From contig NC_092052.1 of the NCBI RefSeq assembly GCF_003086295.3, positions 71,216,910-71,280,909 of the forward strand: a stretch of DNA of 64,000 nt, read 5' to 3'. How positions within the stretch are numbered: position 1 is the first letter of the stretch; every line of letters begins with the position of its first letter. Origin of the DNA: Arachis hypogaea. Taxonomy: Eukaryota > Streptophyta > Magnoliopsida > Fabales > Fabaceae. Of the stretch, positions 34,292-44,654 are shown piece by piece. A program made the position numbers and the translations under genes. Below the pieces are notes generated by a model. The model had not been told where the DNA came from and did not search any database. It saw only the letters and a program-made list of their open reading frames with translations.

Positions 34292-35697
34292 CAACATCAA
34301 ACTTAAATCTTGCTTGTCCCCAAGCAAGAAAAGAACTATGCACAAAGAATTCTCTTAATTGGAATGTATTGAAGAATTGCTTATGATGCCTTAGTGGGTG
34401 AAGTGAATAAGTGACAATGGGGTCAACTCTAATTTGTATGCTTATGTAAGGATTCCAGTGCTCATTAGTCCTTACATTTTGGAAGTCTTAGATCTTAGGA
34501 CTTTCATTCAAATGATATTATGGAATCCTCTTTATAGATTGTCACCTTTGAAGCAGCACTTATTTTCTAGCATTTTTCTTTTCTTTTTGTATCTTGGCCT
34601 TGACTCTAGGTATCATGTCTCAAAGTGGCTTTTTAGGATAAGCTTTCAATCAATACTCCCAAACCAGTTGTTCTAAGGTATTAGGTGTTGAAGCACCCCT
34701 TAGGATATACTTGCTCAAGCCTCTCTCTTTGACACAAATCAACCACAAGCATTTAACTAGGACAATAACTCTTTGAGTTCTTGTTTCTTTCTTTTTCTTC
34801 CTAGTAATTGATGCTCAGAGCCTTGGGCTTGTTCTTTGTTTTTCTTTTTCTTTTGTTTTCTTTTGTTGCTGCTTCTTGGATCAATAGATGTTTGAGAAAT
34901 TCTATAATACTTCTCTAAATTTTAATTCCTGTCTATGAGCTCCCATGCAAGTTTTCTCAAACATGCAACCTCAATACACAATCATACAATCAGAACCTCC
35001 ACTCCTCTTAATCTTTTGCTTGCCCCAAGATTTATAAAATTCTTCAATATTTTCCTTTCAAAAGAATGATTTCCTTGTTGCATTCTTAGAGATATTGGGT
35101 GCAAGTAAAATTCAAGATGATAATCATGATATCATAGCAACATGTTACAAATCAAATATCAAATTATGCTTATTTACAAGGAGTAATCACACATGCATAA
35201 ATAGAAGACAATCATGCAATTTAAAGTGCTGGAAATAAGTAAGAGGAAAAAGGAACTTTACCACCTTGTAGTTCATCTTTATTGTTGTTGTCCTTTTCCT
35301 CCTATTCTTCTCCTTCCCACACCAAACATAGAATGATTGCTTATCCTCAAGAAACAAGTAAAACAGTGGTGATGGGATTTATGATGGATCATGAATGTCT
35401 TAGAATAAAGTGTGAGTATGCATGTGTTTCAGCAAGCAAGATTAAGGATCACAATAAAGGCACAAGAACTAAAAATAGCAACATTGTGATGGCATTAATA
35501 AATGGTGTTGGCATGGTACTTTGCATGAAAGTTAAGTGGCAACACCAAACTTAGTGTGACACTGTCATTTTAGAATGATGCAAATACCTAGTGAAGATTG
35601 AAAATCATTTTGTTGCATGGCAACACTAAACTTAGAATGCAATCATATGTCAAATTATTGAAAGTAAACTAAGCAAGGAAAGAAAATGTTACATACA
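34292..35697 (-). other. T7 3' untranslated region
   Basis: About 1.4 kb between the two-hairpin module and the 3' LTR. No coding support; plus-strand frames such as 35282-35554 are open by chance. Next to the LTR it carries the shared tail GGGGACAAGCAAG and AAGTTTGATGTTG (minus strand). Confidence 0.6.
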
Positions 35698-35746
35698 GTT
35701 GGGTTGCCTCCCAACAAGCACTCTTTTAATGTCATTAGCTTGACAT
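35698..35746 (-). promoter_or_regulatory. Two-hairpin module in T7
   Basis: On the minus strand hairpin 1 pairs ATGTCA (35746-35741) with TGACAT (35734-35729) around AGCTAA. Hairpin 2 pairs GTTGGG (35715-35710) with CCCAAC (35703-35698) around AGGCAA, a perfect 6-bp stem. The ORF stop codon TAA forms part of the hairpin 1 loop. Confidence 0.7.
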
Positions 35747-37126
35747 GTTGTTCATGAATTTCCTCCTCTTCTTCCAGTTTGTTAAGAGGAATGACCTTAA
35801 GAGGAAAGAGGAGCCAGTTAATGCCCCTTGTTTTGAGTGCCTCTCCCCAGTAAGTCTTCTTCTGTTGTTAGCTTGAGTAAACTTGCTTGTTGGAGTAGGG
35901 GTGGGATGGCTTTTGGTTGACCTTTTCTTCTTCATGGATATTGTCCTTCTTTTCTTGGTCACCATCCTCTTTTTAATGCTCATGTTGATTGCCTTCACCA
36001 CCTTGATTTTAGTACTTGGGTGTTGTATGATGGTTGGAGCATCCTTTTCATCAAGAGCTTCTTGAATTGGTGGTTCAATGAACTCACCTTTTGTGCAACT
36101 CTCTGTTTCATTGGAGTAGTGTGAAATCCCTTGATTGACTTCCTCCCTTTCTTCTACATGATGTTACATTGAGTCTTTTGGGAGTGAGTTTGCATGTTCC
36201 TTTGTCACCCCTAGTAACCTCTGTGGGTCTGGAGCCTTAGGCTTATATACTCTCACAACCTCCTCCTTCTTCATATGAATCTCACTTGGCATGGCTGCCT
36301 CTTTTTCTTGTTCTTCTGATTCCTCCCTTATTCTTGACCTTTGAATGAACTCCTTTGTTTCTGGAGAGAATGAAGTGGTCTCTCTTTGTGATCTCAGCTC
36401 TTCAATGAATTATTCTTCAGAATAGAGTTGTGCATTCTGTCTCAATTTTTCTTCATGGTCCCTTTTTGCTATTTTCTCCTTTTCGTTTGTCTTTATCATT
36501 CCTTCAAGGAGGAGTTCTATCCTAGCGAGTCTATCTTCTTCTCTACTTTTTTTGATTTCTTCAATGATGAGTTCCATCCTAGCAAGTCTATCTAAAGGCG
36601 GTTGGATAGGTTGTAATGGTTGGTCGGGGTTGGCTTGTAAATGGAATTGGTTGTTTTGTTGTTGTGTGTTCTGAAAGTGGTATGACTCTTGTGGGTAGTG
36701 GATTGAGTTTTGTGGATGGTGAAATGAATTGTATAGATTTGGGACAAAATTTTGTGCTGAGGTATACTCAAGTGATGAAGAATTTAGGCATGTAAAACTT
36801 GGAGGTGAGGTTGGATAATTGAGAGGTGATGGCTCTTGAAGAATGGGGTATGAATGAGTGAAATCGCTTTGATTTTGATCTTCCCAGCCACAACTTGAGT
36901 AGTGATCAATTTCACCAAAATATGGACCATTTTGTGGCTCTGAAAAGTACCCCATTTTATGTTCATGATACTCCCACCCACCATGAGCATAGCAAAGTGA
37001 ATCATTCTGTGGTGGTGGAGAGTTTCCTATGAAATTTGATTGACTAAAATATGATGGATGCTCTTTTTTTTCCTGCAAAAAGCTCTGTCTCAAACAATAA
37101 TCACCAAAAGAAATTAGAATCTCCAT
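35735..37126 (-). pseudogene. T7 Pro/Gln/Tyr-rich ORF of unknown function
   Basis: One frame of 464 codons runs from the ATG at 37126 to the TAA at 35735 with two in-frame stops (TAA near 36410, TAA near 36167). Residues 1-170 are rich in Pro, Gln, Asn, Tyr and Ser. Then a duplicated coiled-coil-like motif follows (RLARMELIIEEI and RLARIELLLEGM). The C-terminal third is basic (KKRMVTKKRRTISMKKKR). I recognise no retroviral gag core. Its place, next to the primer site, is that of gag. A distant comparison can be made with the T11 ORF, also Pro/Tyr-rich then coiled. Confidence 0.6.
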
Positions 37127-37271
37127 TGTAATAAATGAGGGATTCTTAGTGAGGCAATATCACAAACAGTTGGTTAGCAAAAGAAAATAAAGAAACAAAA
37201 GAAAACAAGGACAAAAGAAAAGTGCCTAATCTAGTAAATCAATCAACCGGTAGTTTGTTAATCACAATTAA

Positions 37272-37289
37272 TCCCCGGCAACGGTGCCA
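37272..37289 (-). other. T7 primer binding site, tRNA-Asp type
   Basis: On the minus strand TGGCACCGTTGCCGGGGA, one mismatch to tRNA-Asp, 6 bases from the 5' LTR. Confidence 0.92.
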
Positions 37290-38363
37290 TAAACTTGATG
37301 CACAGAAACTTGTCTCTCAACAAATTTTCCTTCGGCAAGTATACCGAATTATCGTCAAGTAATAACTCACAAAAGAGTGAGGTCGAATCCCACAGAGATT
37401 AACAGATTAAGCAATCAATAGTTGATTAATTATCCTAGTCAGAGGATCCAGATTTAAGTTATAAGTAGCATGAATTGTAAATTAACAGAAAAGAAAGGAA
37501 AAGCAATAAAGTGTAGAAAAGTAAAATGGCAAGAAAAGTAAATTATAAGAAATTAAAGTGCAAAAAATGTAAAGTGCAGGAAAGTAAATGACTATAAAGT
37601 AAATATAAGAACTAAAAATAAAATGTACATTGGGATAGAGAGATGTTGCATTCTCCAGATCAAGTCATTCTCATCTCTTCCTTAATCAATGCATTCATTG
37701 ATCTCATTGGCAATCTTAAGTGATTGGGTCTCAATCCCTTGGCAATACAATCTTTCTAAGCTTGAACAATTTCCCAATTCCTTGATTTAATTGCTCATGT
37801 GAAGAGATGAAGTATGGTCACTGATTATACCACACATATTCATAGATCAAATTATTGGTAGGATTAAATGTCACAATATCCATCCAACCCCCAACCTAAT
37901 CCAATGTGAGAAAGCATTTCTAGCATGATTTCCTCATTCCTCTTCCAAGGGTCAGAGGAAATCCAAGTATGAGCAATTTCTTTTCCGAGACAATTACCCA
38001 ATTAGATTAAGATCGAAAGCTTTCTAGTAAAATCAAGAGAAAAGAACGAAGAAGAAGAATAAAAACTACAATTGATCCATTAAATCACAATAGAGCTCTC
38101 TAACCCAATGAAAAGAGTTAGTTGTTCATTACTCTACCAAAATAGAAAAGAGAGAAAGTGCAGAAAAATAAAGATGAATATTAAAACTAAAATTGAGACT
38201 TCAACATTCATAATTGGAAAATTACAAACTATAAAATGAACTACTACTAACGAAAAAAAAAGAAAGAAAAGTGTGTGAGGGGAGGGAGTCCGAAGACCCC
38301 AATACAGAATCCCCCCTCCAATCCCCCTCTTTCTCGGATGAATTGAATGTTAAAACTAAGGCC

Positions 38364-38371
38364 TTTATATA
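38364..38371 (-). promoter_or_regulatory. T7 5' LTR TATA box
   Basis: TATATAAA on the minus strand; identical surroundings to 32742. Confidence 0.7.
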
Positions 38372-39239
38372 GGCTCTCCTAAATTACAAAATGAAATTAA
38401 ACTAAAAGTAAATTACAATTAAATGAAAATTCCTATTCTAGATGCTTCTTGTGACCTTGATTGGTTGACACTTGTGGGCTTGCTTTCTTGTGTTTGGGTG
38501 GTCCTTGAAAGAGAAGTGAATCAAGTTGAGGTCCAAGAGCTAATCGTTAGTGCTACCGTTAGCCACACTAACGCTACAAGTGTGGCGTTAGTGCTGAAGT
38601 TAGTGTGGCTAACGTCACACTTGCTACCCAGTTGGTGTTTATCGGGCTTAAAAGATGCCTATGGTTTGTGCTCCAATTTCATGCCGACTATAGAGTATTA
38701 TATATCGTTGGAAAGCTCTAAATGTCAGCTTTCTAACGCAACTAGAATCACCTTAATTGGACCTTTGTAACTTAAGTTAAGCTCCTTTGAAGTGGACAAG
38801 GTCGCTGGCATAGTCGCTGGCGTTATTGGCAAAAGTGAGTGCCAATAACGTCCGCATTTAGGGGATTAGTATCGCCAGGTTCTGGAGCTCAAACTTAATG
38901 TCCACCCCATACTATCATATATTGTTGGAAATCCTTGAATGTCTACTTTCCAACGCTATTGGAAGCGCATTATTTGAAGCTCTACTGCTCGAGTTACACT
39001 TCTTGGAAGGTGAAGAGGTCAGCTGGCCTTACTACAGGTTGATACCATGTTCATCTTTGCACTTTCGGGGCAGATTTTCTCCCTCAAATTTAGTGTCCAC
39101 CATGTAGTTCCATATATGCTTGGAAAGCTCTAGATTCCTACTTTCCAATGCCACTAGAATCACCTCATTTGGAGTTTTGTGGCTCAAGATATTCTTGTTT
39201 GAAGAAGGCATGGTCAGGCTGCCGGGTGAGATTTTGCCC

Positions 39240-39660
39240 ACGTAGTGTCCACGTTAGTGGCACTAACATGGCCTTCTTTGCTTCACAAACATTTGTGGCG
39301 TTCACTTTTTCCAGTAACTTTCACAGCTGCCTCTTTTGTTTCACGTTAATGCCCACGTTAGTGGCACTAACGTGGGTGTTCTTTGCTTCGCAAACGTTAG
39401 TGGCGTTCACTTTTTCTACTAACTTTCACAGCTGCCTCCTTTCTTCCACGTTAATACCATTAACTTTCTCACTAACGTTGAGGCTTCTCCCCTTCTTCCA
39501 CATTAGTGCCCATGTTAGTGGCGCTAACGGTGCAACTAACGTGGGCTGAGATGACCTTTGAAGACGTTAGTGGTGTTAACTTTACCACTAACGTTGCAAA
39601 CTTTCCTTCATTTCACGTTAATGGCCACGTTAGTGCCACTAACGTAGCCACTAACGTGGC
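39240..39660. repeat. Palindrome cluster in T7 5' LTR
   Basis: Same CACGTTAGTG / CACTAACGTG units, for example 39354-39374 with a single central base. Confidence 0.85.
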
Positions 39661-39925
39661 TCTTCTCTGCTTCTTGTTACCTGAAATCAATCAAACAAAG
39701 TGCATCAAAGTCTTGTTCTTACTTATGAGATCATGCATCATCCATTTTATCAATCAATTCATGCATAAGGCTCATGAAATCATTCAAAATTCACAATGTT
39801 TGATTGAATCATGGTATGAATGCATTTTCAACCAAGTACTTTCTTATTTCCTAAGAAAATGCATGAAACCAACCTAAAGCATACAAAAAATGGCTAGTAA
39901 AACTAGCGAAGATGCCCTGGCATCA

Positions 39926-39930
39926 GTTGT
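39926..39930 (+). other. T7 target site duplication, right copy
   Basis: GTTGT, identical to 31670-31674. Confidence 0.92.
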
Positions 39931-40240
39931 CCTGCCTATGAAGGCATTGTACGTAGAGTTCACATCAACTACAATGTAGTATATACTTAGCGTCCTGGAC
40001 CGGACTTCATTCCCGAAGGTAGTGTGTAGCGGGATGTATCCGAGGGGCTGGATGGGAGCATCTCCTAGCCTGAATAGGCTGTTGAGGTATGCTCTTAGTT
40101 CTTTTTCTTTGAGCCCGAGCTTGTCAAAGGCAGATTTAAATAGGATGTCTGCGGAACTTCCCTAGTCGACCAGTGTTCGGTGGAGGTTGGCATTGGCTAA
40201 TACGATAGTGATGACCACGGGATCGTCATGCCCGGGGATA
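39926..40240 (-). pseudogene. T3 protease, N-terminal part with active site
   Basis: The reading has HRTLVD, a TAG at 40164-40162, then GSSADILF. Tat proteases have DQGSSADIL here, so the TAG probably replaces CAG. The catalytic Asp codon itself is intact. The frame continues to a YNAFIGR stretch at the T7 insertion point and resumes at 31674. Confidence 0.85.
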
Positions 40241-40603
40241 ATGCCAGTGGAGTCTTCCTTGGTGAAAGAGATGCTGGGGAGGTCGGGTGACCTACTCACT
40301 TCTCTGACGTGATATATTTCTTTAAGGTACCTTTTGCGGGATGACTTTGAGATCCCTCCTCCTGCGAATCTTCCGTTGATCATATGAACGTGTCTTTCCG
40401 GGGTGTGAGGGGGCGTTCGGCTCGTCCTCCCTCGTCGTCCCTCCTTCTCCATTTAGGCTCGTCCGTTCTGCTGGGGCCAACTTCTCTATGACGTTCTTCA
40501 AGTCGTAGCATTCGTTAGTAGGGTGCCCATAGATTTTGTGGTATTCACAGTACTCAGTCCGACTTCCTCCCCTATTGTGCTTGATTTTGTGGTATTCAAG
40601 CAA
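40241..40603 (-). pseudogene. T3 gag C-terminal part with zinc knuckle-like motif
   Basis: The frame holds EYCEYHKIYGHPTNECYDLK, a Cys/His cluster like the Tat gag knuckle, followed by an acidic and basic linker. It then shifts frame into the protease ORF near 40450. A 15-base phrase encoding EYHKI is present twice near the junction with T8, which marks the end of T3 in this direction. Confidence 0.75.
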
Positions 40604-41447
40604 GAAATGAAAGATTAAAAGAACTAAGCAATAAAAGAACTAAGCAATGATCAAAATTAATGCAAGCAAGGGTAAATAGGATCAAAACTAGTGAAAATGC
40701 TATAAATTCAATAAAGATCCTTGACTCGGGAATTAGCATCCAAGGAATCCTATCATCGCCATAACCACAACTATGGTAATTATGATGAGTCAATCTCGCC
40801 TAGTAAACCCCAACCATCGAGGAGTAAGTCAAGCAAGCATAATTGACCTTAATCCATAAGTCCTAACAACCTTACCAGACTAGTTGATAAAAGGCTAGCG
40901 TCAATGGAAACAAGAGTCAACTAACTACCCAAGAATTACCACTAAATGTCGGACATTATGACTCTAGTATCCTAGGAATTCAAACCACAAACCAAGGTAT
41001 AAAAATCTACTCAAAATCTAGAGTTGGCATTTTCACAAACACCTTGTATGCATGAAAATAAAACATGGAGAATTGCAAAGTAAAATGGAAAACTATTACC
41101 AACTATCAACAAAACCAAACATAAACAAGCAAGCAAACATAAAGGAAGCATGAAACATTAAATTCATTAATCAAAACTTCAAGAAACACAAAATTGCAAA
41201 TATAAACAAGTAACATGAACCAAAAGGAAATGAGGGTAAAGACAATGTAATTAAAGAGGAAATTTAGAGTACTTACAATTGAAGAACTAAAAATCCAAAA
41301 TCAAAGCTTGTTATAAAATGCTACAATGGAAATTGATAAATGAAACCCTAAGAGAGCAATGCTACACTACTCCTACTCCTACTCCTAATTACTCTCTAAA
41401 ACTATCTAAGTGAGCTCTTCCCCCCTTTGATAAGTGTTCAAGTCCCT

Positions 41448-41455
41448 TTTATATA
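41448..41455 (-). promoter_or_regulatory. T8 LTR TATA box
   Basis: TATATAAA on the minus strand, about 80 bases downstream of the palindromes in element sense. Confidence 0.65.
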
Positions 41456-41534
41456 GCACTACCAATCAGCATTTCAGCCTTCCAAAAATGAGCCAAGGGC
41501 CTCCAAATTCACGCAGCACGTGTTTCATTAATGC

Positions 41535-41690
41535 AATCACGTGCAGGGACCTGTGCGGACGCACAGACGTGTGCGTCCGCACACTCGGCTGAAAATTGAC
41601 CTGTGCGTACGCACTGGTGCGTTCGTACGCACACATGGAAATTCTCGCTTGTGTGTGCGCTCGCAGGGCTGTGCGCACGAACACTTCGCT
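41535..41690. repeat. Palindrome cluster in T8 LTR (GTGCG..CGCAC)
   Basis: Inverted repeats such as GTGCGGACGCAC (41557), GTGCGTCCGCAC (41571), GTGCGTACGCAC (41602) and GCGTTCGTACGCAC (41620). The same unit fills the T10 spacer. Confidence 0.75.
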
Positions 41691-41987
41691 GTGGGTGCTT
41701 TTCTTGTTTTCTTCATGTTTTCTCCCTTATACATGTTTTCTTCCGCTTTTACCCATCCATTCTTGCCTCGAAGGCCTGAAATCACTCTCAAACCATATCA
41801 CGGCATCGAATGACATAAAAGTGGAATTAAAAATCACTAATCTAAGCATTAAAATGCATGTTTTCACATTTAGAATCAAATTAGGGATCAAACACAAAAG
41901 TATGCTATTTGAGTGCTTAAGTGTGAGTTCATGTACTAGAATCCATCCAAATCAAGCCAAAATACATCGGAAAATATGGACCCATCA

Positions 41988-43786
41988 TTTCTCCCACACT
42001 TAAACAATAGCATGTCCTCATGCTAAACTAACAAGGAGAATGATCAAAGGGGTAATCAACTTATTAAATGCAACTACCTATATGCATGCAAGTATATTAT
42101 AGACTATCTATATCTATATATCTATCTGTAGTATCTATATGAAATTGGTGAAAACAAACAATCAAGTTTCCAAGCAAGTATGGACAAATAGGGCTAAGCA
42201 AGGAAATAATCGAATGCATCCAAAATCTAAAGAATTGATTCAACTCATCAAAGTGAAACCACTTGCAAGAATACATGATAAGAAACATGGAAACATAGAG
42301 TCGAGTAATTGAACCCTCACTAGGTGTGTATACACTTTGATCACTCGGTATTTAGGGTTTCAATCACTCAAGTCTCTTCTAATCATACTTTCAAGGAATT
42401 GCTTTTCATTTAACAATCAACAACAAGTGATGCATGAATGCAATTATCATGAGGACTTTATATGGTTGTCATGGGGTTAGGGTAAAGGTGGGATAGATAT
42501 GGCTAAGTAGACTAAAATGGTTGAATCCTTGATTAGTTTAAGTCATCCACATCAACCTATATCAACCAAATCAAAACAAAATGCAATCCTAACCTTCCAT
42601 TAATTCTTTTTTACAAACACTCATGTATGGCTTATCATTCACATCACATATGCATTTCTTATTCATTTTTCTTTTCTTCGGGATAACTTTCATCCCATTT
42701 TTATGATGATGATTTTTTTATTATATATATATATATATTGAAGTGTGTTGCATATGGGTCCAGTAGCTCATACATGAGTGCACCCATTTTCCAAAATTTT
42801 CAATGAAATACCCAAATTAAACATTTTCATTTACTACCAAAGTTTTCCAAAAGATTCCCCCACACTTAAATGATACACACATCTCCAACCTAAGACAATC
42901 AAGGATACAATCCAAGGTAAGACATGGTTTTTCGCTTAAGGTTTTGATGTGGTGATATTATAAACAATGGGGTCAATTAAAGCTCAAAAGGGTTTAACAA
43001 TGGTAGATGCAAATGGTAGGCTATATGGAAAAAGTAAGCTTTTAAACAAAGATGGCCTCAATCATGCTCAATGCAATTCAAAAAATCAATCATTGGAAAT
43101 AAAGAATTAAGCAAAACCAATTTTACAATCATAGAAGAGATGTATCACACAATGAACAAAATTAGTGGTTAAAATATGTAACCACTCAATATAGCTCAAA
43201 AACTCACAAGGTAATTGTTCTTTACTCTTCTATGTTCCAAAAAGAAATCATTCAAGCAAGTTTGAAAGCAGTTTTCTCAATCAATTCAATAGCATGCTCT
43301 TGAATAAATTCTTAGAAATCCTTGTTGTTTTTTACCAATATTATTTCCTATATGTATGTATGATGTGATGGATGCAAAATTTTTCAAAATTTCCTAGTTC
43401 TTTTCCTAATTTTCAACAAGCAAAAAGTAACATGAACAATTAGGATCAAGATAAACTAGGCATAAGCTATTCACATCATCCAATCACAATCCATATCTGT
43501 ACTATATACCAGCAATATAAGGATGCAATGTATATACCAAAACTAGAAACGCAATGCTAAAGATAACTAGAAGTGAAGCAAGCTACTATATATACAAAAG
43601 TACTAATAGTAGTACATAGGTAAAGTGCTGTCAATATCAACAAAAGCATAATAAAACTGAAAATAACTAGATAAGAGTATTCAGGAGAGAATGTTTACAC
43701 CCAAAATGTCGTAGATCCTCCCCCACACTTAAATCATGCACTGTCTTCAATGCTCAAAATAATCACTCGGGGGGGGGGAGGGGGAA
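41988..43786 (-). other. T8 3' untranslated region
   Basis: AT-rich, no coding support. It holds three copies of a TTAAGTGTGGG motif (minus strand) at 41993-42003, 42859-42869 and 43722-43732. The first abuts the LTR and is probably the polypurine tract. A TA-repeat lies at 42720-42739 and a G-run at 43770-43787. Confidence 0.6.
42720..42739. repeat. Short TA microsatellite
   Basis: About ten TA units. Confidence 0.8.
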
Positions 43787-44654
43787 TCAACCATGTGAAG
43801 CTCCACCGTCAGATGGTAGTGGGTGATGATGATGTTGATAAACAATGAGGGCTCCAGATGTCACTGGTGTGGACTCAACTGCCGGCTGCTTAACTGCCTG
43901 GTTAGCTGTCTCGACTGCAATGTCAACTGTCAACTCAGCTCCAGCTGCCGGCTGCTCAACTCTAGGCTCCTCAACTCTATGCTCCTCAACTCTGGGCTCC
44001 TCAGGTCTCCGCTCAGGTGTCTGAACTGCCTGGCCAGCTTCAGCTGCCGGCTCCTCAGATACAGGCTGCTCAGTCTCAGGCTCTGGTGTATCTGGAGGAG
44101 GTGGCCCAGGGTCTCTACCCTCAAACTTTGCCACTATCCAGTGGAAGCGGCAAGTGTTGTGGCGTTCAAATTGGTGGATGGCCTGAAGGATCTCCCGGCA
44201 CAACTCATATGGTGTCTGGGGTTGGGGTATGGGTGTGGGTGCTGTAGGAGGTGCTGGAGGCTCTGCTGCTGCTGATGTAGGCTCAGTGGTCTTCCTCTTC
44301 TTTTGAGGCGGCCCGCCATAATCACCATATGGTAGAAATGGCTGCTTACTGATGTAGACAGACGTCTTGTTTGTCGAGTGTCTCTCTACACTAAATAGAG
44401 TTGCTAATCTGGTGATCAATGATGGAAAGGGAATGTTGAATTTTTGCTGTTGGTTCACCTTACACATCGACTACCTGATAAGGGGAAGAACATAGATCCT
44501 CTTCCCCTCTAGAATAGCCCACAGTAAAACTGCCACACGGATTCTGATATGCGTGGCATGCGTGCTCGGAAGAATGTAGTAGGCAATGATCTGCTGCCAT
44601 ATCCTTGCCTCTGGGTTGAGGTCAGTGCACATAATGCTCAACGGGACTGCCTAC
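43787..44654 (-). pseudogene. T8 third ORF (Transposase_32-like), C-terminal part
   Basis: The reading from 44654 has LNPEARIWQQIIAYYILPS, RVAVLLWAILEGKRI and FNIPFPSLITRLATLF, which match the T10 ORF (VRIWHQIVADYIISS, LLPWAILQGKHI, NINIPFPSMVMRLAN). This is the plant putative transposon protein domain (Transposase_32). One stop lies between the two halves near 44467. After residue about 130 a Pro-rich and acidic tail with repeated EEPRVEEHRVEEPRVEQP runs to the stop at 43787. Position is that of the Athila envelope-like ORF. No transmembrane segment is evident. Confidence 0.7.

Larger units (their letters stand above)
31675..39925 (-). mobile_element. T7: non-autonomous LTR element with a single Pro/Gln-rich ORF
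   Basis: Two LTRs of about 2.6 kb flank a 3.0 kb interior with a tRNA-Asp primer site, one ORF, the two-hairpin module and a 3' untranslated region. No gag core, protease, RT or integrase is seen. The GTTGT duplication on both sides, and the T3 protease frame reading through the site, show a simple insertion. LTRs that are very alike suggest it is one of the younger elements here. Confidence 0.9.
37296..39925 (-). repeat. T7 5' LTR
   Basis: About 2630 bp, nearly identical to the 3' LTR. Palindromes at 38540-38850 and 39240-39660; TATA box at 38364-38371. Confidence 0.92.
27342..40603 (-). mobile_element. T3: Tat-like Ty3/gypsy element, interrupted by T7
   Basis: Minus-strand gag end, protease, RT, RNase H and integrase with the sequence style of the Tat lineage (CPKDPYPLPNID, VMPFGLKNVGATYQRLMNKVF). 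T7 sits in the protease (31675-39925). No LTR of T3 is visible: the gag side ends at T8 near 40603 and the other side runs into T4 at 27342, with a further piece at 9094-9414. It is the oldest visible layer, since T4 and T7 lie inside it. Confidence 0.85.
40604..41987 (-). repeat. T8 3' LTR
   Basis: In element sense it starts TGATGGGTCC at 41987, right after GTGTGGGAGAAA. It has a palindrome cluster at 41535-41690 and a TATA box (TATATAAA on the minus strand, 41455-41448). The far end lacks a clear CA and merges with T3, so the boundary is approximate. Confidence 0.7.
40604..44654 (-). mobile_element. T8: 3' part of an Athila-like element
   Basis: In minus-strand order: C-terminal half of a third ORF, 3' untranslated region, tract before the LTR, and a 3' LTR. 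The rest of the element (pol, gag, 5' LTR) is not visible because T9 interrupts the ORF at 44654 and the sequence beyond T9 is not a clear continuation. The outer LTR end near 40604 is probably truncated. Confidence 0.7.

Noticed and set aside
35282..35554. Plus-strand 90-codon frame
   Set aside because: Lies in the T7 3' untranslated region on the opposite strand, without motifs.
37272..37289. Match to the end of a tRNA-Asp gene
   Set aside because: Only the 18 bases of the primer site are present; no tRNA body. The same holds for the other primer sites.
43823..44275. Plus-strand 150-codon frame, Leu/Cys-rich
   Set aside because: Antisense shadow of the T8 third ORF, whose minus-strand reading matches T10.
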